Positions 56,080-64,000 of a DNA stretch of 64,000 nucleotides are shown one piece after another. This stretch comes from Janthinobacterium sp. 17J80-10 (lineage in GTDB: Bacteria > Pseudomonadota > Gammaproteobacteria > Burkholderiales > Burkholderiaceae_D). Each line of letters starts with the position of its first letter. Positions within the stretch are counted from its first letter, which is position 1. Position numbers and translations under genes: made by a program. The DNA is taken from NCBI RefSeq assembly GCF_004114795.1, contig NZ_CP035311.1:1302001-1366000 (forward strand). The letters are read 5' to 3'. The notes beneath the pieces are model-generated. The model was given only the letters and a program-made list of their open reading frames with translations, did not search any database and was not told the origin of the DNA.

Positions 56080-58062
56080 TTGAATCAACTCGTCTCAACT
56101 ACCCGTCATACCAAGGCCCCTCAAGCGGTCGTCATTACAGAAAAAAAATCGAAGCGCCGCGGCGTTAAAAAGATGCTGGTCGGCTTTACATTTGGCCTGA
56201 CCGCCATGTCGTCTTTCGCGGTCACCATCGATGAAGTCATTTCCGACATGAGTTCCAAGAGCGAAGTGATCGCCATCGATCCGCGCTACGAATGGCAATA
56301 CCAGCCGGCGATCGTCATGCATGCGCCGCGCGGCGATGCCATCCCCAGCTGGTGGACCGGTAACCGTCCGACCTGGACCTATGATGTGCTGACCTGGTTC
56401 ACGACCCAGGAAGCGCAGGGCAATGCCGCAACCAATACCCGCGTTCAGGTTTCCAACCTGCGCTTCTATGTGCTGTCGCAGTCGACCCGCACCTGGAAGC
56501 AGCTTGATACCAAGGCCGCCCCGTACTCGGAAGAGTGGAGCTATCCATTCAACTACGTAGGCGGCGGTTCGCCGCGCAACGAATCTACCGGCGGCGTTTC
56601 GATCAAGCCGGATTATCCGAACTTCTACCACGGCTACGGCAATCCGATTTCCATCGATCCGACGGATGTGCGTGCCGTGTATGTCTCCATGGATTTCAAA
56701 CTGGCGGTGGACAACACCAGCAAGCCGGATGACCGCGACAGCGCGAAATACGTCGTGAATGCCGGCGCCGACTACTGGCCGGGCAATGGCCAGGCAACCT
56801 GGAGCCTGGGTTATGCGCCGGGCATCGGTACCGGCCGCACCAAGCTGGCGACCAAGGACTGGCGTACCGCGACCCTGATCGTGCCGAACAAGAACTACGG
56901 CGCGACGATGGAAGAATTGCGCACCAATCCGCCGCCTTCGGTGACCGGGGGCAGTGGCACGACCGCATCGACGACCACCACCACCAAGGCAGCGGTGACG
57001 ACCACGGCAGCCACGACCACGACCACCAAGGCCGCCACCACGACCACCAAGTCGGCGACCACGACCACTGGCGGCAGCGTGACCACCACGGCCAGCGTCA
57101 CTACTACCACGGCGCCGACCAATACCGGCACCTCCGACACCCCGGTGTCGACCACGGCTTATGGCGCGATCATTGCCAAGCATTCGGGCAAGTGCGTGGA
57201 CGTCTCGGCCAATTCGACCGCCAATGGCGGCGCGATCGTGCAATGGTCTTGCAATAGCCAGGATAACCAGAAGTGGGCCATGCGTGACATGGGCGGTTCG
57301 CAGTACCAGGTCGTGGCCAAAAGCAGCGGCAAGTGCCTGGATACCCGCGGTTCGACTTCCAATGGCGCTGCCATCGTGCAGAATGCCTGCGCCAACAGCG
57401 CCCAGCAGCTGTGGACGCGCCGCACCTCGGCCAGCGGTCACTCGCAACTGGTTTCCGCCTCGAGCGGCAAGTGCCTGAATGTGCGTGGATTCTCCTCGCG
57501 TGATGGTGCCATCATCGAGCAGAACGCCTGTACCAACAGCGACAGCCAGTACTGGACCCTGCCGGCATCGGCGCCGGTGGCAACCACTCCGGCTCCGAGC
57601 ACGCCGGCACCCGCTACGCCGGTATTGACGGCAGCGCAAAGCGTCACCGCCAAGCATTCGGGCAAGTGCCTGGATCTGGCTGGCTGGTCGACCGCCAACG
57701 GCGTGCAGATGCAGCAATGGACGTGCAACAGCGGCACCAACCAGCAATGGCTGTTCAAGGATGTCGGCAATGCGCGTTACCAGATCGTCTCGAAAACCAG
57801 CGGCAAGTGCCTGGATGTGAAGGACGGCAATACCGCCGATGGCGCAATAGTCCAGCAGAATGATTGCCAGGCCAGCGCGACCAAGCAGCAATGGACCTTC
57901 GTGCCTGAAGCCGGCGGCTACAACAGGCTGAAATCGGTGGCCACCAGCAAGTGCCTGGACGTTTCTGCCATGTCGACTGCAGATGGCGCCAAGCTGGTGC
58001 AGTGGAGCTGCGGTGCCACCAACGTTGCAAGCGGCGACAACCAGCGCTGGATGATCAAGTAA
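56080..58062 (+). CDS. Secreted protein with unrecognised N-terminal domain and two ricin-B lectin domains
   Basis: 660 residues from a TTG start (AGGAG 9 bases upstream). A long basic n-region leads into a signal peptide (KKMLVGFTFGLTAMSSFAVT, ends about 49). Residues 50-285 form an unrecognised, aromatic-rich, probably beta-sandwich domain (YEWQYQPAIVMHAPRGD, FNYVGGGSPRNEST, VYVSMDFKLAV). A Thr-rich linker spans about 292-350. Two ricin-type beta-trefoils (about 360-507 and 525-660) each carry three QxW repeats (QKW, QLW, QYW; QQW, QQW, QRW) and SGKCLD blocks for sugar binding. Probably secreted and carbohydrate-binding; any catalytic activity of the N-terminal domain is unknown. Confidence 0.88.
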   Translation: MNQLVSTTRHTKAPQAVVITEKKSKRRGVKKMLVGFTFGLTAMSSFAVTIDEVISDMSSKSEVIAIDPRYEWQYQPAIVMHAPRGDAIPSWWTGNRPTWTYDVLTWFTTQEAQGNAATNTRVQVSNLRFYVLSQSTRTWKQLDTKAAPYSEEWSYPFNYVGGGSPRNESTGGVSIKPDYPNFYHGYGNPISIDPTDVRAVYVSMDFKLAVDNTSKPDDRDSAKYVVNAGADYWPGNGQATWSLGYAPGIGTGRTKLATKDWRTATLIVPNKNYGATMEELRTNPPPSVTGGSGTTASTTTTTKAAVTTTAATTTTTKAATTTTKSATTTTGGSVTTTASVTTTTAPTNTGTSDTPVSTTAYGAIIAKHSGKCVDVSANSTANGGAIVQWSCNSQDNQKWAMRDMGGSQYQVVAKSSGKCLDTRGSTSNGAAIVQNACANSAQQLWTRRTSASGHSQLVSASSGKCLNVRGFSSRDGAIIEQNACTNSDSQYWTLPASAPVATTPAPSTPAPATPVLTAAQSVTAKHSGKCLDLAGWSTANGVQMQQWTCNSGTNQQWLFKDVGNARYQIVSKTSGKCLDVKDGNTADGAIVQQNDCQASATKQQWTFVPEAGGYNRLKSVATSKCLDVSAMSTADGAKLVQWSCGATNVASGDNQRWMIK

Positions 58063-58096
58063 TCACCTTGGTTGCGCACATTTGATCATGTGCCTG

Positions 58097-58128
58097 AACC
58101 ACGCCAGTTTCCTGGCGTGGTTTTTTTT
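58097..58128 (+). terminator. Rho-independent terminator after the lectin gene
   Basis: AACCACGCCAG-TTTC-CTGGCGTGGTT, 11-bp perfect stem, followed by T-run. Very strong; 34 bases after the stop. Confidence 0.95.
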
Positions 58129-58142
58129 CGCCTGCGGTTGTA

Positions 58143-58361
58143 TCAATGCATTTCGCCCAGCAGCCGATGCGCCAGGGCCTTGGCTTCTTCCAGGGCTTCC
58201 TGTGCCGTATCCGACATCGCATTGACGGTACAGGGATCGGCATCGCTGTCTGTTTCTCCCATGGGCATGAGTAAAACCACACCCTGATATTTACCGTTTG
58301 GTAATCTCTGGATATCCGCCTCGGCTTTCCAGGCTGCTTTGGTATAGGTGATGGCCGCCAT
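58143..58361 (-). CDS. Small conserved-looking protein, hypothetical
   Basis: 72 residues starting MAAITYTKAAWKAEADIQRLPNG and ending QEALEEAKALAHRLLGEMH: a short beta strand pair plus a C-terminal amphipathic helix, similar in style to HicB-like or dodecin-like small folds, but no match is claimed. The frame is open to 58481, though the upstream portion looks non-coding. Followed on its 3' side by the lectin terminator. Confidence 0.6.
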   Translation of the reverse strand: MAAITYTKAAWKAEADIQRLPNGKYQGVVLLMPMGETDSDADPCTVNAMSDTAQEALEEAKALAHRLLGEMH

Positions 58362-58484
58362 GATGGTATCTTTCACTAGAAACGAATACGCACAAAACCA
58401 GCTGGCTGCGCTCGTTTTGGCGTCAAGCCTGCTCGTTAGAGCCAGAAATGTCATGGCGGTTTCAAATTTGATATTAATCAATAC

Positions 58485-58531
58485 TTACCCACAGCAACTG
58501 TTATCAAGTCTGTGGATAACTCTGTGGGTGA
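58485..58531. promoter_or_regulatory. Cluster of DnaA-box-like sites
   Basis: A perfect TTATCCACA (reverse, 58511-58519) is flanked by TTACCCACA (58485-58493, one mismatch) and, reverse, TCACCCACA (58523-58531, two mismatches). The two outer sites form a 10-bp inverted repeat with 9 matches. It lies in the 274-base gap between two minus-strand genes. Confidence 0.5.
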
Positions 58532-58635
58532 GTAGGTAAGCCATTGAAATATAAGTAAATATTATCCCTGTCTCGCAAATGCGCAGATGCGCCGCGCCAC
58601 CTTTGCTGGTACCGGCGCAAATGAAATGGCTGGCT

Positions 58636-59355
58636 TTATGCGGTTCTGGCTTTGACCAGGGTTTCAAAGCGCTGCATGACATCGGCAACGCCTGCCTGCA
58701 GCTGGCGCAATGCGTCCACGTCGGGATTGGGCGGAGCAAAGGCGCTCCATAGCAATTCGGTGACCTGGCGCGCGGCGGTTTCCAGGTTGGGTACACGCCC
58801 GCTGGTAATGCAATCCCACAAAATATGTTCCATCGAGCCATAAGCCATGTCGCGCATCAGACGTAACGGCATGTCATTGCGTAACTCCCCGGACGCGCGG
58901 GCGGAGGACAATACGCCCATGAGCGGCGCAGTGTAGCGGCGTTGCAGGTCGGCGATGCGTTGTGAAAAGCCCGTGTCCGGGCTGCGGCCTTCACTCAACA
59001 CCAGTGCACACAAGCCCTTGCCATCGCGGATCAGGGTGTTCAGATGCTTGTAGACAATATAGCCGAGCCTGGCGCGCGTCCCCTGAATCAAGGGCACCTC
59101 GTTTTCGAGTTGTGCGCTGATTTCGTCATACCAGTCGCTGATGACTTGCATGCACAGTTCACGTTTGCTGCCGAAATACGTGAAAACCGTTGCTTCGGAA
59201 ATCCCCAGGCGCTGGGCAATTTCCAGGGTGGTGGATTTTTCGTAGCCGAATTCGGAAAACACGTCCCGGGCGGTGGCCAGTACCGCTTCCACGCGCTTTT
59301 GCGATTTGGGCGTCAGGGCAGCGCGACGTTCCTGGAAAGAAGAGGATTTTGACAT
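58636..59355 (-). CDS. TetR-family transcriptional regulator
   Basis: 239 residues. N-terminal TetR helix-turn-helix at about 20-66 (RVEAVLATARDVFSEFGYEKSTTLEIAQRLGISEATVFTYFGSKRELC), and an all-helical ligand domain after that. Start taken at MSKSSSFQERR. It diverges from mccB with 153 bases between; that gap holds a palindrome and a promoter. By position it probably represses the leucine/isovalerate degradation operon with an acyl-CoA as ligand (inference). The classical regulator of such operons, LiuR, is MerR-type, so this is a different solution. Confidence 0.9.
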   Translation of the reverse strand: MSKSSSFQERRAALTPKSQKRVEAVLATARDVFSEFGYEKSTTLEIAQRLGISEATVFTYFGSKRELCMQVISDWYDEISAQLENEVPLIQGTRARLGYIVYKHLNTLIRDGKGLCALVLSEGRSPDTGFSQRIADLQRRYTAPLMGVLSSARASGELRNDMPLRLMRDMAYGSMEHILWDCITSGRVPNLETAARQVTELLWSAFAPPNPDVDALRQLQAGVADVMQRFETLVKARTA

Positions 59356-59377
59356 GGTAAAAATTTTGTGAGTATTG

Positions 59378-59418
59378 CTCAATTGAGGCTTGCTTAATTT
59401 AATTATGCTGATATTATC
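59378..59418 (+). promoter_or_regulatory. Candidate TetR operator and promoter of the leucine-degradation operon
   Basis: Perfect palindrome CTCAATTGAG (59378-59387), inside a wider partly symmetric tract, is directly followed by TTGCTT (59390-59395), a 16-base spacer and TATTAT (59412-59417) on the plus strand. Position between the divergent genes fits an operator over the mccB promoter. Confidence 0.5.
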
Positions 59419-59508
59419 ACGCTAAGAAAAGTGAATTTGAAAAAATCATTTTTGTTTCTGAGTATCACTTATGTTAGGCGAGTGCTCGTCGTTGCCCAAG
59501 GAAACCAC

Positions 59509-61116
59509 ATGCAAGTCATTAAATCCCAATTGAACCCCCGCTCGGAAGAGTTCCGGGCCAATGCCAAGCAAATGCAAACGCTGGTGGACGAGCTGCGTGC
59601 CAAGTCCGCACAGATTGCCAAGGGCGGCGGCGATGCTGCACGGCAAAAGCATCTGGCGCGTGGCAAGCTGTTGCCGCGCGACCGTGTCGATCAGCTGATC
59701 GATCCGGGCACACCCTTCCTGGAAATCGGCCAGCTTGCGGCCAATGGCATGTATGACGGCGATGCGCCTGCCGCCGGCGTGATCGCCGGCATCGGCCGGG
59801 TGCAGGGCCAGGAATGCCTGATCATCGCCAACGACGCCACCGTCAAGGGCGGCACCTATTACCCGATGACGGTCAAGAAGCACTTGCGCGGCCAGGAAAT
59901 CGCCGAGCAAAACAATCTTCCCTGCATCTACCTGGTCGATTCCGGCGGCGCTTTCCTGCCCAAGCAGGATGAAATCTTCCCGGACCGCGACCATTTTGGC
60001 CGCATCTTTTACAACCAGGCCAACATGTCGGCCAAGGGCATCCCGCAAATTGCCGTGGTGATGGGGTCCTGTACCGCCGGCGGGGCTTACGTGCCCGCCA
60101 TGAGTGACGAGACCGTGATCGTCAAGAACCAGGGCACCATTTTCCTGGGCGGCCCGCCGCTGGTGAAGGCGGCAACCGGCGAGATCGTCAGCTCGGAAGA
60201 CCTGGGCGGCGGCGATGTGCATACACGCATCTCCGGCGTGGCCGATCATCTGGCCGAAAACGACAGCCATGCGCTGTTCCTGGCGCGCCGTATCGTCGCC
60301 AGCCTGAACCGCACCAAGGCGCCGACCGTGAAGCTCGAAACCTCGGAAGAGCCGCTCTACGATCCCCAGGAAATCTACGGCATCATTCCGACGGACACCC
60401 GCAAGCCTTTCGACGTGCGCGAGGTCATCGCCCGCGTGGTCGACGGTTCGCGTTTCGATGAATTCAAGGCGCGCTACGGCACCACGCTCGTGACCGGCTT
60501 TGCGCACCTGTACGGCATGCCTGTCGGGATTGTCGCCAACAATGGCATCCTGTTTGGCGAGTCCGCGCTGAAGGGCGCGCACTTCATCGAGCTGTGCGCG
60601 CAGCGCGGCGTGCCGCTGCTGTTCCTGCAAAATATCACCGGCTTCATGGTTGGCCGCAAGTATGAAAACGAAGGCATCGCCAAGCATGGCGCCAAGCTGG
60701 TGACGGCAGTGGCAACTGCACAGGTGCCGAAGATCACCATGGTGATCGGCGGCTCCTTCGGCGCCGGCAACTACGGCATGTGCGGCCGCTCCTACAGCCC
60801 GCGCTTCATGTTCACCTGGCCGAATTCGCGCATCAGCGTGATGGGCGGCGAGCAGGCGGCCGGCGTGCTGGCAACCGTGCGCCGCGAGGGTGTCGAAGGC
60901 AAGGGCGGCATCTGGACACCGGAGCAGGAAGAAGCCATCAAGGCGCCGATCCGCGACCAGTTCGAGTTGCAGAGCAATCCCTACTACGCCACCGCGCGCC
61001 TGTGGGACGACGGCATCGTCGACCCGGCCCAGGCGCGCCGCACGCTCGGCCTGTCGCTGTCGGCGACGCTGAACGCGCCGATCCCGCAAACCCGCTTCGG
61101 CGTCTTCCGCATGTGA
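59509..61116 (+). CDS. mccB: 3-methylcrotonyl-CoA carboxylase, carboxyltransferase (beta) subunit
   Basis: 535 residues, the standard size for the beta subunit. Carboxyltransferase domains with the conserved [65 protein letters not shown] and [16 protein letters not shown] blocks. Transfers CO2 from biotin to 3-methylcrotonyl-CoA in leucine catabolism. Start at ATG 59509, set by AAGGAA; the frame is open 26 codons earlier but the upstream residues are not conserved. Followed by liuC 7 bases later. Confidence 0.96.
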   Translation: MQVIKSQLNPRSEEFRANAKQMQTLVDELRAKSAQIAKGGGDAARQKHLARGKLLPRDRVDQLIDPGTPFLEIGQLAANGMYDGDAPAAGVIAGIGRVQGQECLIIANDATVKGGTYYPMTVKKHLRGQEIAEQNNLPCIYLVDSGGAFLPKQDEIFPDRDHFGRIFYNQANMSAKGIPQIAVVMGSCTAGGAYVPAMSDETVIVKNQGTIFLGGPPLVKAATGEIVSSEDLGGGDVHTRISGVADHLAENDSHALFLARRIVASLNRTKAPTVKLETSEEPLYDPQEIYGIIPTDTRKPFDVREVIARVVDGSRFDEFKARYGTTLVTGFAHLYGMPVGIVANNGILFGESALKGAHFIELCAQRGVPLLFLQNITGFMVGRKYENEGIAKHGAKLVTAVATAQVPKITMVIGGSFGAGNYGMCGRSYSPRFMFTWPNSRISVMGGEQAAGVLATVRREGVEGKGGIWTPEQEEAIKAPIRDQFELQSNPYYATARLWDDGIVDPAQARRTLGLSLSATLNAPIPQTRFGVFRM

Positions 61117-61123
61117 GGCCGGC

Positions 61124-61924
61124 ATGACTTATACAACAATCGAAATCGAACGCCGCGGCGCCGCCGACGCCAGCGTCGCCTGGCTCTGGATGAATCGCGC
61201 CGAAGTGCACAATGCCTTCGACGAAACCCTGATTGCCGAACTCACCGACGCGCTGTCGGCGCTCGGCGATGACGCCAGCGTGCGCGCCATCGTGCTGGCC
61301 GGCCGCGGCAAGAGCTTTTCCGCCGGTGCCGACCTGAACTGGATGAAGCGCCAGGGCAGCGCCCCGGTGGAAGACAATGTCGCCGACTCGCGCCGCCTGG
61401 CCGAGCTGTTCCGCACGCTGTCGGAGTGCGCCAAGCCGACCATCGCCCGCGTGCATGGCGCGGCCATGGGCGGCGGCATGGGTCTGGCCGCGGCCTGCGA
61501 TATTTGCGTCGCTTCGACCCAGGCGTCGTTTGCCACCTCCGAAGTCAAGCTGGGCATCATTCCTGCCGTGATCAGCCCGTATGTGGTGCGCGCCATCGGC
61601 GAGCGCCAGTCGTACCGCTATTTCCAGACCGCCGAGCGCATCGTCGCCGCGCGCGCCCGGGAAATCGGCCTGGCCCATGAAGTCGCCGAGCCGGAGCAGC
61701 TCGACGCCCAGGTCGACGCCATCGTTGGCGCCTTGCTGGCGGGCGGCCCGCAGGCGCAGGCCGCATCGGCCGACCTGATCCGCGCGGTGGCCAACCGGCC
61801 AATTACCGCTGCGCTGATCGACGACACCGCACATCGCATCGCGAAAACACGGGCAACCCCGGAAGCCCGCGAAGGCTTGACGGCGTTCCTCGAAAAACGC
61901 CCCGCTGCATGGACAAGAAACTGA
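61124..61924 (+). CDS. liuC: 3-methylglutaconyl-CoA hydratase (enoyl-CoA hydratase family)
   Basis: 266-residue crotonase-fold enzyme. Oxyanion-hole segment KSFSAGADLNWM (about 67-78) and the GAAMGGGMGLAAACDI block are present. The position between the two MCC subunit genes and the NWM motif identify the liuC/AUH-like hydratase of leucine degradation rather than a beta-oxidation enzyme. Family assignment is strong; substrate assignment rests on operon context. Confidence 0.93.
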   Translation: MTYTTIEIERRGAADASVAWLWMNRAEVHNAFDETLIAELTDALSALGDDASVRAIVLAGRGKSFSAGADLNWMKRQGSAPVEDNVADSRRLAELFRTLSECAKPTIARVHGAAMGGGMGLAAACDICVASTQASFATSEVKLGIIPAVISPYVVRAIGERQSYRYFQTAERIVAARAREIGLAHEVAEPEQLDAQVDAIVGALLAGGPQAQAASADLIRAVANRPITAALIDDTAHRIAKTRATPEAREGLTAFLEKRPAAWTRN

Positions 61925-61935
61925 GGAAAACAAGC

Positions 61936-63924
61936 ATGTTCACGAAAATTCTGATTGCAAACCGCGGCGAAATCGCCTGCCGCGTCATCAAGACCGCACG
62001 CCGCATGGGTATCGCGACGGTGGCCGTGTATTCCGAGGCGGACGCCAACGCGCGCCATGTGCGCATGGCCGACGAAGCCGTGCTGATCGGCGGCGCCGAA
62101 GCGCGCGCCTCATACCTGGTGGCCGAGCGCATCCTCGAAGCCGCAAAGCAGACCGGCGCGCAGGCGATCCATCCCGGCTATGGCTTCCTGTCTGAAAATG
62201 AAGAATTCGCCGAAGCCTGCGAGCAGGCCGGCGTGGTCTTTATCGGGCCGCCGGCGTCCGCCATCCGGGCCATGGGCTCGAAATCGGCTGCCAAGGCGCT
62301 GATGGACAAGGCCGGCGTGCCGCTGACCCCTGGTTACCATGGCGACCGCCAGGAACCGGAGTTTCTCGCTGAGCAGGCGCAAGGCATTGGTTACCCTGTC
62401 CTGATCAAGGCTTCCGCCGGCGGCGGCGGCAAGGGCATGCGCCGCGTCGATGCGGCAGCTGACTTCGCTGCGGCGCTGGCATCCTGCAAGCGCGAAGCGA
62501 TCAACGCTTTCGGCGACGACCACGTGCTGGTGGAAAAATACGTGTTGAAGCCGCGCCACATCGAGATCCAGGTGTTCGGCGATACCAAGGGCAACTGCGT
62601 CTATCTCTTCGAGCGCGACTGCTCGGTGCAGCGCCGCCACCAGAAGGTGCTGGAAGAAGCGCCGGCTCCCGGCATGACGCCGGAGCGCCGCGCCGCCATG
62701 GGCAAGGCCGCGGTCGATGCCGCCAAGGCAGTTGGCTATGTCGGCGCCGGCACGGTGGAATTCATCGCCAACCAGGACGGCAGCTTCTATTTCATGGAAA
62801 TGAACACCCGCCTGCAGGTGGAGCATCCGGTCACCGAAATGATCACCGGCCTCGACCTGGTGGAATGGCAATTGCGCGTGGCCTCTGGCGAACCGCTGCC
62901 GCTGGCGCAGAGCCAGCTCGCCATCCACGGCCACGCCATCGAAGCGCGCGTCTATGCCGAGGAGCCGGAAAAAGGCTTCCTGCCATCCACCGGGCGCCTG
63001 TTGCACCTGGCGCCGCCGACCGAGTCCGATCATGTGCGTATCGACACCGGCGTCGAGCAGGGCGACGAAATCACGCCTTATTACGATCCGATGATCGCCA
63101 AGCTGATTGTCTGGGACCACGACCGCGACCAGGCGCTGGCGCGCATGCGCAAGGCTCTGACGCAGTATCGCGTGGTAGGCGTGGCCAACAATATCGAATT
63201 CCTGACGCGCCTGGTGACTTGCCCGTCGTTTGCCAACGCCGATCTTGACACCGGCCTGATCGAGCGTGAGGAAGCGACCCTGTTCCCTGCGGCCGCAGCC
63301 GTGCCCGAGACCGCCTGGCTGCTCGCCGTGTTGGCGGAATTGCTCCATGAAGCCGGTGCCGCGGAAAAATCGGTCGAGCGCGGTTCGCCCTGGCTTGGGC
63401 TGGACGGCTGGCGCCTGAATGGCCGTGGCCAACGCACCATCGCCCTGCGTCATGGCGAAGTGCGCCAGGACGTCGGCGTGACTGCCGCGGCCGGCGGATG
63501 GGAACTGTCGGTCGGCGACAGCCGCGTATTTGCACGCGGCGTCCTGCAAGGCAACGGCAAGCTGCATGCCCAACTGGGCGAGCGCCGCGTGCACGCCGCC
63601 GTGGTAATTGCAGCCGAGCGCCGTCACGTCTTCGTTGACGGCCGCGCATGGCCGCTGGCGCGCGTTGACAATCTGCATACCGGTGGCGAAGGCGACGAAG
63701 CCACCGGCGGCCTGCGCGCGCCAATGCCGGGCAAGATCGTGGCACTGCTGGCGCAGCCAGGCGCCACTGTCGAAAAAGGCGCGCCGCTGCTGGTGATGGA
63801 AGCCATGAAAATGGAACACACCATTACCGCACCTGCCAATGGCACCATCAAGGCGTTTTCGTACGCGCCTGGCGACCAGGTTGCCGATGGCGCAGAACTG
63901 GTCGAATTCGAGGTGACAGAATGA
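61936..63924 (+). CDS. mccA: 3-methylcrotonyl-CoA carboxylase, biotin-containing (alpha) subunit
   Basis: 662 residues. Biotin carboxylase domain (FTKILIANRGEIACRVIKTARRMG; ATP-grasp with KASAGGGGKGMR; FMEMNTRLQVEHPVTE), MCC-type linker, and the C-terminal biotin carrier domain with the biotinylated Lys in EAMKMEH, followed by GDQVADGAELVEFE. Carboxylates biotin with ATP and bicarbonate. GAGGA precedes ATG 61936; the frame is open 9 codons earlier, overlapping the liuC end. Overlaps the HMG-CoA lyase start by 4 bases (ATGA). Confidence 0.96.
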   Translation: MFTKILIANRGEIACRVIKTARRMGIATVAVYSEADANARHVRMADEAVLIGGAEARASYLVAERILEAAKQTGAQAIHPGYGFLSENEEFAEACEQAGVVFIGPPASAIRAMGSKSAAKALMDKAGVPLTPGYHGDRQEPEFLAEQAQGIGYPVLIKASAGGGGKGMRRVDAAADFAAALASCKREAINAFGDDHVLVEKYVLKPRHIEIQVFGDTKGNCVYLFERDCSVQRRHQKVLEEAPAPGMTPERRAAMGKAAVDAAKAVGYVGAGTVEFIANQDGSFYFMEMNTRLQVEHPVTEMITGLDLVEWQLRVASGEPLPLAQSQLAIHGHAIEARVYAEEPEKGFLPSTGRLLHLAPPTESDHVRIDTGVEQGDEITPYYDPMIAKLIVWDHDRDQALARMRKALTQYRVVGVANNIEFLTRLVTCPSFANADLDTGLIEREEATLFPAAAAVPETAWLLAVLAELLHEAGAAEKSVERGSPWLGLDGWRLNGRGQRTIALRHGEVRQDVGVTAAAGGWELSVGDSRVFARGVLQGNGKLHAQLGERRVHAAVVIAAERRHVFVDGRAWPLARVDNLHTGGEGDEATGGLRAPMPGKIVALLAQPGATVEKGAPLLVMEAMKMEHTITAPANGTIKAFSYAPGDQVADGAELVEFEVTE

Positions 63925-64000
63925 CACGGCAAGTACGCATCGTTGAAGTCGGGCCGCGTGACGGCCTGCAAAACGAGAAGGAAGTCGTCAGCACGGCGAC
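63921..64000 (+). CDS. liuE: Hydroxymethylglutaryl-CoA lyase, 5' fragment
   Basis: Only 26 codons are inside the window: MTRQVRIVEVGPRDGLQNEKEVV. VEVGPRDGLQNE is the N-terminal signature of the HMG-CoA lyase family; its Arg and Asp are active-site residues. Fourth step after MCC: splits HMG-CoA into acetoacetate and acetyl-CoA. Overlaps mccA by ATGA. The rest lies beyond the right edge. Confidence 0.85.
   Translation, partial: MTRQVRIVEVGPRDGLQNEKEVVSTA

Noticed and set aside
58485-58531. Chromosomal replication origin
   Set aside because: Only one perfect and two imperfect DnaA boxes, no AT-rich unwinding region, and no dnaA, dnaN, gidA or rpmH nearby.

Overview
The window is about 62% GC, densely coded chromosomal DNA from a betaproteobacterium, most likely an Oxalobacteraceae member (Janthinobacterium/Massilia/Duganella-like). 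This is inferred from protein character, the rpsP-rimM-trmD-rplS block followed by a DUF3579 gene, the PrsT-type PEP-CTERM TPR lipoprotein, the minor-pilin/PilY1 set and the leucine-degradation operon. I saw no rRNA, tRNA, CRISPR array, insertion sequence or prophage.

Layout. 1-530 is the 5' part of an AT-rich, unrecognised minus-strand gene running off the left edge. glnS, a small membrane ORF and a periplasmic alpha-carbonic anhydrase follow. 3957-11245 is a catabolic cluster: a divergent IclR regulator, a succinate-semialdehyde-type dehydrogenase, an iron-dependent alcohol dehydrogenase, two periplasmic solute-binding proteins and a MetX-fold hydrolase. Its regulator/dehydrogenase/alcohol-dehydrogenase core resembles the gamma-butyrolactone/4-hydroxybutyrate operon blcR-blcAB of Agrobacterium. 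A minus-strand LytS/LytTR two-component operon with two small membrane proteins follows, then a third solute-binding protein, ugpQ, a secreted protein built from an internal duplication, alaS, a NUDIX gene and a tusA-like gene. etfBA and an acyl-CoA dehydrogenase form an electron-transfer/beta-oxidation unit.

24.6-27.7 kb holds small unknowns and an ammonium transporter with a convincing sigma54 promoter; the transporter is translationally coupled to an uncharacterised gene. 27.9-32.4 kb is the ribosomal-protein/tRNA-modification block plus a CoA-pyrophosphatase, a CobD/AmpE-like membrane protein and DUF3579. A large CHASE-PAS-GGDEF-EAL protein (degenerate AADEF, retained I-site, intact EAL) precedes a lower-GC type IV pilus minor-pilin operon (pilE-fimT-pilV-pilW-pilX-pilY1). 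This PilY1 carries an insertion of about 380 residues with two kinds of tandem repeat. 43.9-47.7 kb has a TonB-like protein, fumC and a DnaQ-exonuclease/GIY-YIG fusion.

47.8-50.6 kb contains three consecutive zinc-ribbon membrane proteins of unknown role, followed by corA, a BioF2-like acyltransferase and the PEP-CTERM-associated lipoprotein prsT. A secreted two-domain ricin-B lectin with an unrecognised N-terminal domain follows. The window ends in a leucine/isovalerate degradation operon (TetR regulator, mccB, liuC, mccA, start of HMG-CoA lyase).

Best candidates for something undescribed are the zinc-ribbon trio, the repeat-bearing PilY1, the blc-like cluster with a substituted hydrolase, the amt-coupled gene, the lectin's N-terminal domain and the truncated gene at the left edge.
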